Part shown: positions 1 through 5,789 of the stretch, in pieces
How the letters are laid out: the number at the start of each line of letters is the position of its first letter
Position numbering within the stretch: the first letter of the stretch is position 1
Assembly: GCA_946060825.1 (NCBI GenBank)
Contig: CAMGPO010000073.1
Coordinates: forward strand, 1-6,236
DNA length: 6,236 bases
Direction: 5' to 3'
DNA from: an uncultured Clostridia bacterium
Lineage (GTDB): Bacteria; Bacillota; Clostridia; Oscillospirales; Oscillospiraceae
Made by a program: the position numbers and the translations under genes
The notes under the pieces: generated by a model
What the model was told of the DNA's origin: nothing
The model's input: only the letters and a program-made list of their open reading frames with translations
The model's database searches: none

Positions 1-90
1 GTCCCACCCTTTTTTGCCTTTTTCACAGCGGAGGACTTCCGCGTCAAATTCCTTCTGATAGGGGGCCTCGTAGTAGCATTTTTCCGTCAT
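1..90 (-). CDS. Alanyl-tRNA editing protein (AlaX-like), N-terminal fragment
   Basis: Only the first 30 codons are in the window; the gene continues past the left edge. The ATG is the complement of bases 88-90. It is preceded on the minus strand by an AGGAA ribosome binding site about 7 bases upstream and by a good promoter. The opening residues MTEKCYYEAPYQKEFDAEVL closely follow the usual start of stand-alone alanyl-tRNA editing proteins (MTEKLYYED-type start, then a strand leading into the AlaRS-like editing fold). Family knowledge: these enzymes hydrolyse Ser or Gly wrongly attached to tRNA-Ala, in the cytoplasm. The zinc-binding HxxxH and Cys/His motifs would lie outside the window, so activity cannot be judged. 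The assignment rests on a short stretch and on recall of the family start. Confidence 0.72.
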   Translation of the reverse strand, partial: MTEKCYYEAPYQKEFDAEVLRCEKGKKGWD

Positions 91-138
91 GGCTGTTTCC
101 TCATTTCCGGTATGGTCGGCCCGCGGGCTGCCGCTCCC

Positions 139-167
139 ATTATACCATTCACGTGCTTTTTCTGCAA
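139..167 (-). promoter_or_regulatory. Sigma-70-type promoter for the AlaX-like gene
   Basis: On the minus strand the -35 box is TTGCAG (bases 167-162), the spacer is exactly 17 bases, and the -10 box is a perfect TATAAT (144-139) with a TGG just upstream that fits an extended -10. Transcription should start near base 132, giving a leader of about 40 nt before the ATG at base 90. The -35 is weak (3 of 6 matches) but the -10 is ideal. Confidence 0.7.
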
Positions 168-174
168 GGTGAGG

Positions 175-203
175 TTGACAAACGGCCGGAATTTCTCTAT
201 TAT
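175..203 (+). promoter_or_regulatory. Sigma-70-type promoter for the mgtE leader and gene
   Basis: A perfect TTGACA -35 (175-180), a 17-base spacer and TATTAT (198-203, 5 of 6 matches) form a strong promoter. TATAAA at 201-206 is an overlapping but less well spaced alternative. Transcription should begin near 209-211, leaving about 228 nt of untranslated leader before mgtE. Its -35 lies only 7 bases from the -35 of the divergent promoter for the AlaX-like gene, so the two polymerases would compete for or share upstream DNA. Confidence 0.72.
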
Positions 204-210
204 AAACACA

Positions 211-424
211 TTAATAGGTGGAAGATGCCTATTTGCAATTCTGAGAAACAGTGAGGTGAACACAATGGACGCGGGAAGTAGTAGCGGCACACCGGTAGGC
301 CGAAGTTGTCCCGGAGATCATGACGGCACTCCCGTTCCGTTGTGTCTCATCGCTTAAAATCATACCGGCCGTACCCAATGTGTGTCTTTACTTCCGAACT
401 TTACCCCAGGTATTCAAAAAAGTT
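211..424 (+). promoter_or_regulatory. Structured 5' leader RNA of mgtE, candidate metal-responsive element
   Basis: Three layers of pairing were found by eye. First, an 8-bp hairpin at the very 5' end (213-220 with 226-233, including a U-G and a G-U pair). Second, a long helix of about 21 bp, 255-276 with 330-351, interrupted only by single-base bulges at C270 and C346. Third, three collinear nested pairings between the apical loop of that helix and the downstream leader: 274-280 with 389-395 (GGAAGTA/TACTTCC), 288-292 with 380-384 (CACAC/GTGTG) and 294-302 with 366-375 (GGTAGGCCG/CGGCCGTACC, one bulge). The third layer would make a pseudoknot or an alternative fold, since 274-276 are claimed twice. 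mgtE genes in Firmicutes often carry the Mg2+-sensing M-box riboswitch, but the conserved M-box words I remember (such as GCTGCTGCCC and CCAATGGGTCAACAG) are absent. A regulatory role is inferred from structure and position. No terminator with a U-tract is visible, so control at translation or by another mechanism is more likely than simple attenuation. Confidence 0.5.
265..357 (+). CDS. Possible 30-codon leader peptide upstream of mgtE
   Basis: An ATG at 265 lies 6 bases after a ribosome-binding-like AGGTG (254-258) and opens a 30-residue frame ending in TAA at 355-357. The peptide begins MDAGSSSGTPVG, is rich in Gly and Ser, and has Pro at positions 10, 16, 23 and 25 and Asp at 2, 18 and 20. 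Start and stop almost coincide with the two arms of the long leader helix (255-276 with 330-351), so translation of it would melt that helix, and the helix would hide its ribosome binding site. By analogy only, the Salmonella Mg2+ transporter gene mgtA has a proline-containing leader peptide. There is no sequence similarity strong enough to claim homology, and the frame could be accidental because it is open from further upstream. Confidence 0.28.
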   Translation: MDAGSSSGTPVGRSCPGDHDGTPVPLCLIA

Positions 425-438
425 AGGAGGAAAGACCA

Positions 439-1824
439 ATGGCAGAACATCATGCCACGATGGAGGCAACCCTGGAGGCCCTCCTGAAAGAAAAAAAGTA
501 CAAGACCCTCAAGGATGTGCTGGTCACCATGAACCCGGCCGACGTGGCCGCCATCTTTGACGACATGGAAGAAGCGGCCCTGCCGCTGCTCTTCCGCCTG
601 CTGCCCAAGGAGCAGGCTGCCGAGACCTTCGTTGAGATGGAGCCGGACGCCCAGGAGCTGCTGATGCGGGGCTTCTCCGACAGCGAGCTGAAGGAGGTCA
701 TCGACGAGCTCTACGTCGACGACGCCGTCGACATTGTCGAGGAAATGCCCGCCAATGTGGTCCAGCGGATTCTCTCCCAGGCCGATCCGGAGATGCGCAA
801 GAGCATCAACGAGATCCTGCGCTACCCGGAGAATTCTGCCGGCTCCATCATGACCACCGAATATGTCTCCCTGCGGCCTAACATGACCGTCGAGGAGGCG
901 ATTCTCCGCATCCGCCGTACCGGCGTGGACAAGGAGACCATCTACACCTGCTATGTGACGCGGAATCACCGCCTGCTGGGCCTGGTCTCCGTCAAGGATC
1001 TGCTCCTGGCTGAGGATGACTCGACGCCCATCCAGGACATCATGATCACCAACATCATCTCCGTGGACACCCAGACCGACCAGGAGGATGTCGCCCAGAT
1101 GTTCACGAAGTACAACTTCGTGGCCCTGCCCGTCGTGGACACCGAGTACCGCATGGTCGGCATCGTGACCTTCGACGACGCCATGGAGGTCATGGAGGAT
1201 GAGACCACCGAGGACATCGAGAAGATGGCCGCCATCTCGCCCTCCGACAAGACCTACCTCCGCTCCTCCGTCCTCGAGATCTGGAAGAACCGAATCCCCT
1301 GGCTGGTGCTGCTGATGGTTTCCGCCACCTTTACGGGCATGATTATCTCCAGCTTTGAAAACGCCCTCGCCGCCATGCTGTGCCTCAGCGCCTTCATCCC
1401 CATGCTGATGGACACCGCCGGCAACTCCGGCTCCCAGTCCTCCGTCACCATCATCCGCGGCATCTCCCTGCGGGAGATCGAATTCCGGGACCTGCCGAAG
1501 GTTATCTGGAAGGAGTTCCGCGTTGCCATCCTCTGCGGTCTCTGTCTGGGAATCGTCTGCTTTGGCAAGGTCATGCTGGTGGACTACCTGCTGCTGGGCA
1601 GTATCACCGCCGCCGACGGCCCGCTGCGCGTGGCCGCCGTGGTCAGCCTGACGCTGGCCATGACCATCATCCTGGCGAAGCTGGTGGGCGGCCTGCTGCC
1701 GCTGCTGGCCGACAAGCTGGGCTTCGACCCGGCCGTCATGGCCTCGCCCTTCATCACCACCATCGTCGACGCCCTCTCCCTGCTGGTCTACTTCAATGTG
1801 GCCCGCCTCCTGCTGGGCCTCTGA
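439..1824 (+). CDS. mgtE: Magnesium transporter MgtE
   Basis: This 461-residue protein is full length for the family (Thermus MgtE is about 450). MgtE is a dimeric inner-membrane Mg2+ channel whose cytoplasmic domains close the pore when Mg2+ is plentiful. The order is standard: a helical acidic N domain (about 30-130, with NPADVAAIFDDM near its start), two CBS domains (about 135-255), an acidic connecting helix (VMEDETTEDIEKM), then a membrane domain of about five helices from residue 284 to the end. Pore-domain signatures are present: GNSGSQ at 328-333 and FDPAVMASPF at 429-438, where D430 corresponds to the pore aspartate known from the Thermus structure; D444 follows in TTIVDAL. The many Asp and Glu in the N and CBS domains fit Mg2+ sensing. 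The start is fixed by AGGAGG at 425-430, 8 bases before the ATG. It is the only gene between its own promoter and a strong terminator, so it is probably transcribed alone. No key residue appears to be missing. Confidence 0.96.
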   Translation: MAEHHATMEATLEALLKEKKYKTLKDVLVTMNPADVAAIFDDMEEAALPLLFRLLPKEQAAETFVEMEPDAQELLMRGFSDSELKEVIDELYVDDAVDIVEEMPANVVQRILSQADPEMRKSINEILRYPENSAGSIMTTEYVSLRPNMTVEEAILRIRRTGVDKETIYTCYVTRNHRLLGLVSVKDLLLAEDDSTPIQDIMITNIISVDTQTDQEDVAQMFTKYNFVALPVVDTEYRMVGIVTFDDAMEVMEDETTEDIEKMAAISPSDKTYLRSSVLEIWKNRIPWLVLLMVSATFTGMIISSFENALAAMLCLSAFIPMLMDTAGNSGSQSSVTIIRGISLREIEFRDLPKVIWKEFRVAILCGLCLGIVCFGKVMLVDYLLLGSITAADGPLRVAAVVSLTLAMTIILAKLVGGLLPLLADKLGFDPAVMASPFITTIVDALSLLVYFNVARLLLGL

Positions 1825-1835
1825 CCCCGTATCCG

Positions 1836-1871
1836 AAAGCTCCCGCCGCAGCGCTGCGGCGGGAGCTTTTT
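1836..1871 (+). terminator. Intrinsic terminator of mgtE
   Basis: A perfect inverted repeat, 1836-1852 with 1853-1869, gives about 15 GC-rich base pairs around a GCGC tetraloop, followed by U residues through 1871. It begins 12 bases after the mgtE stop codon. The A-run at the left arm mirrors the T-run, so it could also stop transcription coming from the right. Confidence 0.93.
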
Positions 1872-2100
1872 GCAATTTCATTTTTGAAAGATTGACTTGC
1901 AAAAATTGCGTCGCTTAAATGAATAAAAATACAATAAAAAGGGTAAAAAATTCATATAATCCTGCGTTTTTTGAAAGAATCTTGCATTTTCACAGAACCG
2001 ACACGGAATGAAATCCGAAAAAATGGCCTCTTTTTCGCGCCAGTCAAAAGGATGCAAGAAAAAAGTCTCCGGAATGAGGAAGAAAGTTGATTCAAATCTC
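1872..2100 (+). promoter_or_regulatory. AT-rich upstream region of the TRAP operon, possible extra promoters and repeated words
   Basis: No convincing gene is present. The stretch is far richer in A and T than its neighbours. Possible extra promoter elements are TTGACT (1892-1897) with TTAAAT (1915-1920) at 17 bases, and a perfect TATAAT (1955-1960) that lacks a recognisable -35. An imperfect direct repeat is visible: TTTTTGAAAGA at 1881-1891 and again at 1968-1978, each followed within 2-4 bases by CTTGCA (1896-1901 and 1981-1986). CTTGCA also occurs at 2110-2115 and, inverted, at 2053-2058. Such clustering ahead of a transporter operon could mark binding sites of a regulator, but AT-rich DNA yields chance repeats easily. 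Confidence 0.35.
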
Positions 2101-2129
2101 TTGCGTAAACTTGCAAATTGATGTATAGT
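2101..2129 (+). promoter_or_regulatory. Likely promoter of the TAXI-TRAP operon
   Basis: TTGCGT (2101-2106, 3 of 6 matches), a 17-base spacer and TATAGT (2124-2129, 5 of 6 matches) would start transcription near 2136, about 80 nt before the ATG at 2217. The -35 is weak, which fits a promoter needing an activator. CTTGC words overlap its -35 and spacer. Confidence 0.45.
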
Positions 2130-2216
2130 TACGGCAATGACCGCGATGCATTTTGGATGCGCTGTCCTGCAAACATGATGGATCGCCCAATATTTTCAAA
2201 AGAGAGGAACCTGACT

Positions 2217-3293
2217 ATGAAGAAGAAACTTTCCATGCTGCTGGCACTCGTGCTGGCTCTGGCCCTGTGCCTGACCGCCTGCGGCGGCAGTTCCAGCGGC
2301 AGCATTGCCGACGCTCCCGCGGAGAAGCCCGCCGAGACCGAAACTCCGGCCGAAGCGCCCGCGGAAGAGGCCCCCGCTGCGGAAGAGCCTGCGGAGGCTC
2401 CCGCCGAGACTCCCTCTGCCGACCTGACTTTCGCCACCGGCAGCTCCACCGGCACCTACTATGGCTTCGGCGGCGTCATCGCCCAGGATGTCAGCGCCAA
2501 CACCAACGTCAATGTGACCGCCATCAGCAGCGACGGCTCCAAGGCCAACATCCTGATGCTCGAGAGCGGCGACGCCCAGCTCGGCTTCAGCCAGTCCGAC
2601 GTCATGGCCTATGCCTACAACGGCACCAGCACCTTCGCTGAGGAGGGCACCGTGGAGGGCTTCTCCACCGTCGCTGCTCTGTACATGGAGGCCGTCCAGA
2701 TCGTCACCTGCAACCCCGACATCAAGACTGTCGCCGACCTGGCCGGTAAGAAGGTCTCCATCGGCGCTGCCGGTTCCGGCGTCTACTTCAACGCCATTGA
2801 CATCCTCGGCGCCTACGGCCTGACCGAGGATGACATCACCGCAAACTACATGAACTTCAATGACAGCGCCGACAGCCTGCCCGACGGTACCATCGACGCC
2901 GCCTTCATCGTCGCCGGTGCGCCCACCACCGCTATCACTTCCCTGGCCGCCACCAAGGACGTCTATCTGGTCAGCATCGACGCTGAGCATGCCAACGCCC
3001 TGATTGAGGCTTCCCCCTACTACAGCGCCTACACCGTGCCCGCCGACGCCTACGGCCTGGATGCCGACGTGGAGACCGTGGCCGTCAGTGCCGTGGTTCT
3101 GGCCCGGGACGACGTTCCCGCCGACGTCATCTACGCCTTTGTCGCCGACACCTTCAACAATGCCGCCAGCCTGGCCCACGACAAGGCCAAGGAGCTGAGC
3201 GTGGACTTCGCCGCCTCCGTGACTGCCGTGCCCTATCATCCCGGCGCAGCCCAGTTCTTCGCGGAGCAGGGTATTACCGTCCCCACCAAGTAA
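2217..3293 (+). CDS. TAXI-family TRAP transporter solute-binding lipoprotein
   Basis: A 358-residue extracytoplasmic binding protein that captures the solute and hands it to the TRAP permease encoded next. Residues 1-22 are a lipoprotein signal (MKKK, hydrophobic core, lipobox LTAC) with Cys22 as the lipidation site. Residues 31-69 are an Ala/Pro/Glu-rich tether of PAE-type repeats. The mature TAXI domain starts near 70 with the family pattern FATGSSTGTYYGFGG (72-86), then the LESGDAQLGFSQSDV region (115-129), a VADLAGKKVSIGAAGSG segment (172-188) and DGTIDAAFIVAGAPT (223-237). Length is normal once the tether is allowed for. The start at 2217 is chosen over the in-frame ATG at 2118 because it opens the signal peptide and follows an AGAGAGGAA ribosome binding site; the 2118 ATG overlaps the predicted -10 box. 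Known TAXI systems have been linked to substrates such as glutamate or 2-oxoglutarate, but the substrate here cannot be inferred. First gene of a two-gene operon. Confidence 0.93.
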   Translation: MKKKLSMLLALVLALALCLTACGGSSSGSIADAPAEKPAETETPAEAPAEEAPAAEEPAEAPAETPSADLTFATGSSTGTYYGFGGVIAQDVSANTNVNVTAISSDGSKANILMLESGDAQLGFSQSDVMAYAYNGTSTFAEEGTVEGFSTVAALYMEAVQIVTCNPDIKTVADLAGKKVSIGAAGSGVYFNAIDILGAYGLTEDDITANYMNFNDSADSLPDGTIDAAFIVAGAPTTAITSLAATKDVYLVSIDAEHANALIEASPYYSAYTVPADAYGLDADVETVAVSAVVLARDDVPADVIYAFVADTFNNAASLAHDKAKELSVDFAASVTAVPYHPGAAQFFAEQGITVPTK

Positions 3294-3312
3294 GCACAAC
3301 CCAATCCGATCT

Positions 3313-3360
3313 GCCGGCGGGAGGACTGCGGCGTAAGGGCCGTGTCCTCCCCGGCTTTTT
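3313..3360 (+). terminator. Hairpin with U-tract between binding protein and permease genes
   Basis: The arms GCCGG..GGAGGAC..CGGC (3313-3332) and GCCG.GTCCTCCCCGGC (3339-3355) form a GC-rich hairpin with small internal irregularities, followed by TTTTT (3356-3360). It starts 20 bases after the binding-protein stop and ends 3 bases before the permease ribosome binding region. It has the form of an intrinsic terminator but the permease has no other obvious promoter, so partial termination or protection of the upstream mRNA 3' end is likely. Either would yield more binding protein than permease, as is common in binding-protein-dependent transporters. Confidence 0.75.
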
Positions 3361-3375
3361 CCAAGGAGGTCCCCC

Positions 3376-5616
3376 ATGAAAGCCAAACATGAACCCCATG
3401 GACCTGTACAGGATCAGACAGCGGGCCAGACTGCCGCGATGGAGGACGTGGAAGCGGTCATGAAGAAGTATGACCGGGAGTCCAATGTCCGGGTCTGGGA
3501 GGGCACGCCGAAGATCGTCGTGCGCTGCATCATGGCACTGTTCTCGGTCTACTGCATCTACATGACCCTTTTCAGCACCGCCATCCAGGAGGTACGACTC
3601 TCCGCGTTTCTGGCCCTGATTGTGCTGATGGGTTACCTGACCTACCCCGCCAAGAAGGGCGTGGTGCGGGTCAACCACATCCCCTGGTATGACATCATCC
3701 TGATGGCCGTCGGCACCGCCTGCTTCCTGTACTTTACCTTCAACGCCATGACCATCATCAAAATGTCCGTCAAGATCGGCACGCTGCAGGTGGTGGTCGG
3801 CATCGTCGGCATCCTGATCCTCATGGAGCTGTGCCGCCGCTGTGTTGGCATTCCGATTCTCTGTGTGGTCGGCGCCCTGCTGATCTATACCTTTGCCAGT
3901 ATGCTCGGCTCCGGCCGGACGGTGACGCAGGTCATCACCCGCGTGGCCCACACTCTGTTCTATACGACCGACGGTGTCATCGGCACGCCCATCAGCGTCT
4001 GCTACAAGTTCATCGTCCTCTTTATCATCTTCGGTGCGTTCCTGGAGCGGACCGGCATTGCCAGTTTCTTCATCGCTCTGGCCAATAAGGTTGCCGGCTG
4101 GTCCAGCGGCGGTCCCGCCAAGGTGGCCGTCATCTCCTCTGCCCTCTGCGGTATGGTGTCCGGCTCCTCCGTCGGTAACACTGTCACCACCGGTTCTGTC
4201 ACCATCCCGATGATGAAAAAGACCGGCTATCAGGGCGAGTTTGCCGGAGCCGTCGAGGCTGCCGCCTCCACCGGCGGCCAGATCATGCCGCCCATCATGG
4301 GCGCCGCCGCCTTCCTGATGGCTGAGTACATCGGCATCCCCTATGCCCAGGTGGCCGTCAAGGCCATCCTGCCCGCCGTCCTCTACTTCGCCGGCATCTT
4401 CATCGCCGTCCATCTGGAGGCCCAGCGGCTGGGTCTGAAGGGCATCTCCAAGGATCAGCTCCCTAAAGCCTCCTACCTCATCCGCAAGGTTTACCTGCTG
4501 ATTCCTCTGGTTCTGCTGGTGGCGCTGGTGGCAACGAATTCGAGAACCATGCAGTCCTCCGCCGCCCTGGCCATCCTCGCGGCCATCGTCGTCGGCTTCC
4601 TCAACAAGGAGGAGCGGCTGACGCCCAAGAAGATTCTCGAGGCGCTGGAAGCCGGCGCCAAGGGCGCCATCACCGTGGCCGTCGCCTGCGGCATGGCAGG
4701 TCTGATCGCCGGCTGCATCACCGTCACCGGTCTGGCCTCCAAGCTCATCACCGGCGTTGTCGCCATCTCCGGCAACAACATCATGATTGCCCTGCTGCTG
4801 ACCATGGTCTGCTGCATCATTCTGGGCATGGGTGTGCCCACCACGGCCAACTACTGCATCATGGCCACCACCTGCGCCCCGATTCTCATCAAGATGGGCA
4901 TCCCCGCCGTGGCGGCTCATTTCTTCGTGTTCTACTTCGGCATCGTGGCAGACATCACCCCGCCGGTGGCTCTGGCGGCCTATGCCGGTGCGGCCATCGC
5001 CAAGGCCAATCCGATGAAGACCGGAATCAATGCCACCAAGCTGGCCATCGCCGCCTTTATTGTGCCCTACTGCTTCGCCCTGAACCCGACCATGCTCTTC
5101 GTCAATGCCAGCCTGCCGGAGGTCGTCGCCATCTGCCTGACGGCCCTGATCGGCGTGTTCGGCGTTGCCACGGCCCTCGAGGGCTACGTCTTTACAAAGA
5201 TGCACTGGGCAGCCCGTGTCCTCATCGGTGCCGGCGGCCTGATGCTGATCTATCCCGGCACCCTGACTGATCTCGGCGGTTCCGCGCTGATCTTCGTCAT
5301 TCTGGTGGTGCAGCTCTTCCGCCGGAAGAAGGAGACCGGTAAGCCGCTCTTCGTGTCCAAAGGCAAGGCCGTGCGCACTGCGGTGCTTCTGGTGCTGGCC
5401 CTTGTGCTGATGCTCGCACCCTGCTTTGTCCATGTCTGTGACACCTGCGGCGCGACCTTCTTCGGCAGCGGCTACTATTCCCAGGCTGAGGCGGCGGAAG
5501 CTGGCGTTCCGATTTCGGACACTGTCATCTGCCACGACTGCTGCGAGACGGAGTACGCCCAGGAGCTGTCCGACGGAACCTATACCCTGGACTACCTGTC
5601 CCGGCCCCTGTTCTGA
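3376..5616 (+). CDS. TRAP transporter permease, 4TM/12TM fusion, with cysteine-rich C-terminal tail
   Basis: A 746-residue membrane protein fusing the small (DctQ-like) and large (DctM-like) TRAP subunits, the usual partner of TAXI binding proteins. It drives uptake with an ion gradient. Residues 1-45 are a charged cytoplasmic start. About four to five helices span 48-178. The large-subunit part carries its hallmark motifs: GSSVGNTVTTGSVTIPMM (263-280), ASTGGQIMPPIMGAAAF (297-313), LGMGVPTTANY (483-493) and FGIVADITPPVALAAYAG (521 onward). These Gly/Thr/Pro hairpins form the substrate and ion site in TRAP transporters. Start: AGGAGG at 3364-3369, 6 bases before the ATG. Oddity: after a last hydrophobic segment (about 667-684) comes a tail of about 60 residues with paired cysteines, C688-x-x-C691 and C719-x-x-C722 plus C723, resembling a zinc ribbon. 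Most fusion permeases I know of end earlier, at about 630-700 residues. It lies 82 bases after the binding-protein gene, in the same operon. Confidence 0.95.
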   Translation: MKAKHEPHGPVQDQTAGQTAAMEDVEAVMKKYDRESNVRVWEGTPKIVVRCIMALFSVYCIYMTLFSTAIQEVRLSAFLALIVLMGYLTYPAKKGVVRVNHIPWYDIILMAVGTACFLYFTFNAMTIIKMSVKIGTLQVVVGIVGILILMELCRRCVGIPILCVVGALLIYTFASMLGSGRTVTQVITRVAHTLFYTTDGVIGTPISVCYKFIVLFIIFGAFLERTGIASFFIALANKVAGWSSGGPAKVAVISSALCGMVSGSSVGNTVTTGSVTIPMMKKTGYQGEFAGAVEAAASTGGQIMPPIMGAAAFLMAEYIGIPYAQVAVKAILPAVLYFAGIFIAVHLEAQRLGLKGISKDQLPKASYLIRKVYLLIPLVLLVALVATNSRTMQSSAALAILAAIVVGFLNKEERLTPKKILEALEAGAKGAITVAVACGMAGLIAGCITVTGLASKLITGVVAISGNNIMIALLLTMVCCIILGMGVPTTANYCIMATTCAPILIKMGIPAVAAHFFVFYFGIVADITPPVALAAYAGAAIAKANPMKTGINATKLAIAAFIVPYCFALNPTMLFVNASLPEVVAICLTALIGVFGVATALEGYVFTKMHWAARVLIGAGGLMLIYPGTLTDLGGSALIFVILVVQLFRRKKETGKPLFVSKGKAVRTAVLLVLALVLMLAPCFVHVCDTCGATFFGSGYYSQAEAAEAGVPISDTVICHDCCETEYAQELSDGTYTLDYLSRPLF

Positions 5617-5633
5617 GCCTCCGAAGTGCAAAA

Positions 5634-5665
5634 GATTCTGAGGATGCCCTGGCATCCTCAGAATT
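5634..5665. repeat. Perfect palindrome after the TRAP operon
   Basis: ATTCTGAGGATGCC (5635-5648) is exactly complementary to GGCATCCTCAGAAT (5651-5664), giving a 13-14 bp hairpin with a very short loop, 18 bases past the permease stop. Only a TTTT at 5672-5675 follows after a gap, so it is a poor classical terminator but could stabilise the mRNA end or stop transcription weakly. The word ATTCTGAGGA is shared with the adjacent REP-like element. Confidence 0.75.
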
Positions 5666-5710
5666 CCATGGTTTTGTCATTCTGAGGAATGAAATGACGA
5701 AGAATCATGG
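5666..5710. repeat. REP-like imperfect palindrome (ATTCTGAGGAATGAAATGACG type)
   Basis: CCATG (5666-5670) pairs with CATGG (5706-5710), and GTCATT (5676-5681) with AATGAC (5693-5698), with internal loops between. The core GTCATTCTGAGGAATGAAAT followed by GACGAAGAATC resembles the short intergenic palindromic repeats (GTCATTCTGAGCG...GAAGAATC type) that I recall as scattered in many bacterial genomes, including gut Clostridia. ATTCTGAGGA occurs here at 5679-5688, also at 5635-5644, and inverted at 5655-5664, suggesting a small cluster of repeat units. Copy number elsewhere cannot be seen from this window. Confidence 0.55.
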
Positions 5711-5737
5711 GGAAATGCTTCCCGCTCTATTTCTGAC

Positions 5738-5774
5738 AAAAAAGCCTGAGAAGACTGTGATCTTCTCAGGCTTT
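5738..5774 (-). terminator. Intrinsic terminator of purB, possibly bidirectional
   Basis: AAAGCCTGAGAAGA (5741-5754) and TCTTCTCAGGCTTT (5761-5774) form a perfect 14-bp stem with a 6-base loop. Read on the minus strand it is followed by six U residues (complement of 5738-5743), which fits termination of purB 15 bases past its stop. On the plus strand only three U follow, so it would be a weaker stop for the TRAP operon coming from the left. Confidence 0.9.
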
Positions 5775-5789
5775 GCTGCTGTATGGAAA

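Noticed and set aside
112..264. Longer plus-strand frame reaching back to base 112
   Set aside because: It runs across the divergent promoters and has no ribosome binding site at its start. Only the part from 265 has any case for translation.
211..438. Canonical M-box, T-box, lysine, cobalamin or yybP-ykoY riboswitch
   Set aside because: The region was compared with the consensus words I remember for each. Short resemblances exist (for example GGGAAGTAG resembling the yybP-ykoY or T-box stem I start), but the diagnostic second halves are absent, including TGGNACCGCG for the T-box and the M-box core. A covariance search is needed to be certain.
388..1902. 504-codon open frame antisense to mgtE
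   Set aside because: It mirrors mgtE, is dominated by His, Gly, Asp and Gln in low-complexity order, has no ribosome binding site, and runs through the terminator. It is a by-product of GC-rich codon use.
2118..2216. Upstream in-frame ATG extending the TAXI protein by 33 residues
   Set aside because: The extension would place charged and polar residues before the signal peptide, lacks a ribosome binding site, and its ATG overlaps the predicted -10 box. The start at 2217 explains the lipoprotein signal.
2196..3386. 396-codon open frame antisense to the TAXI gene
   Set aside because: Composition is Gly/Val/Asp-rich with no recognisable domain, and it exactly shadows the well-supported binding-protein gene.
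3274..5655. 793-codon open frame antisense to the TRAP permease
   Set aside because: Its His/Gly/Asp-rich composition is the reverse complement of hydrophobic GC-rich codons. It has no domain and no credible start.
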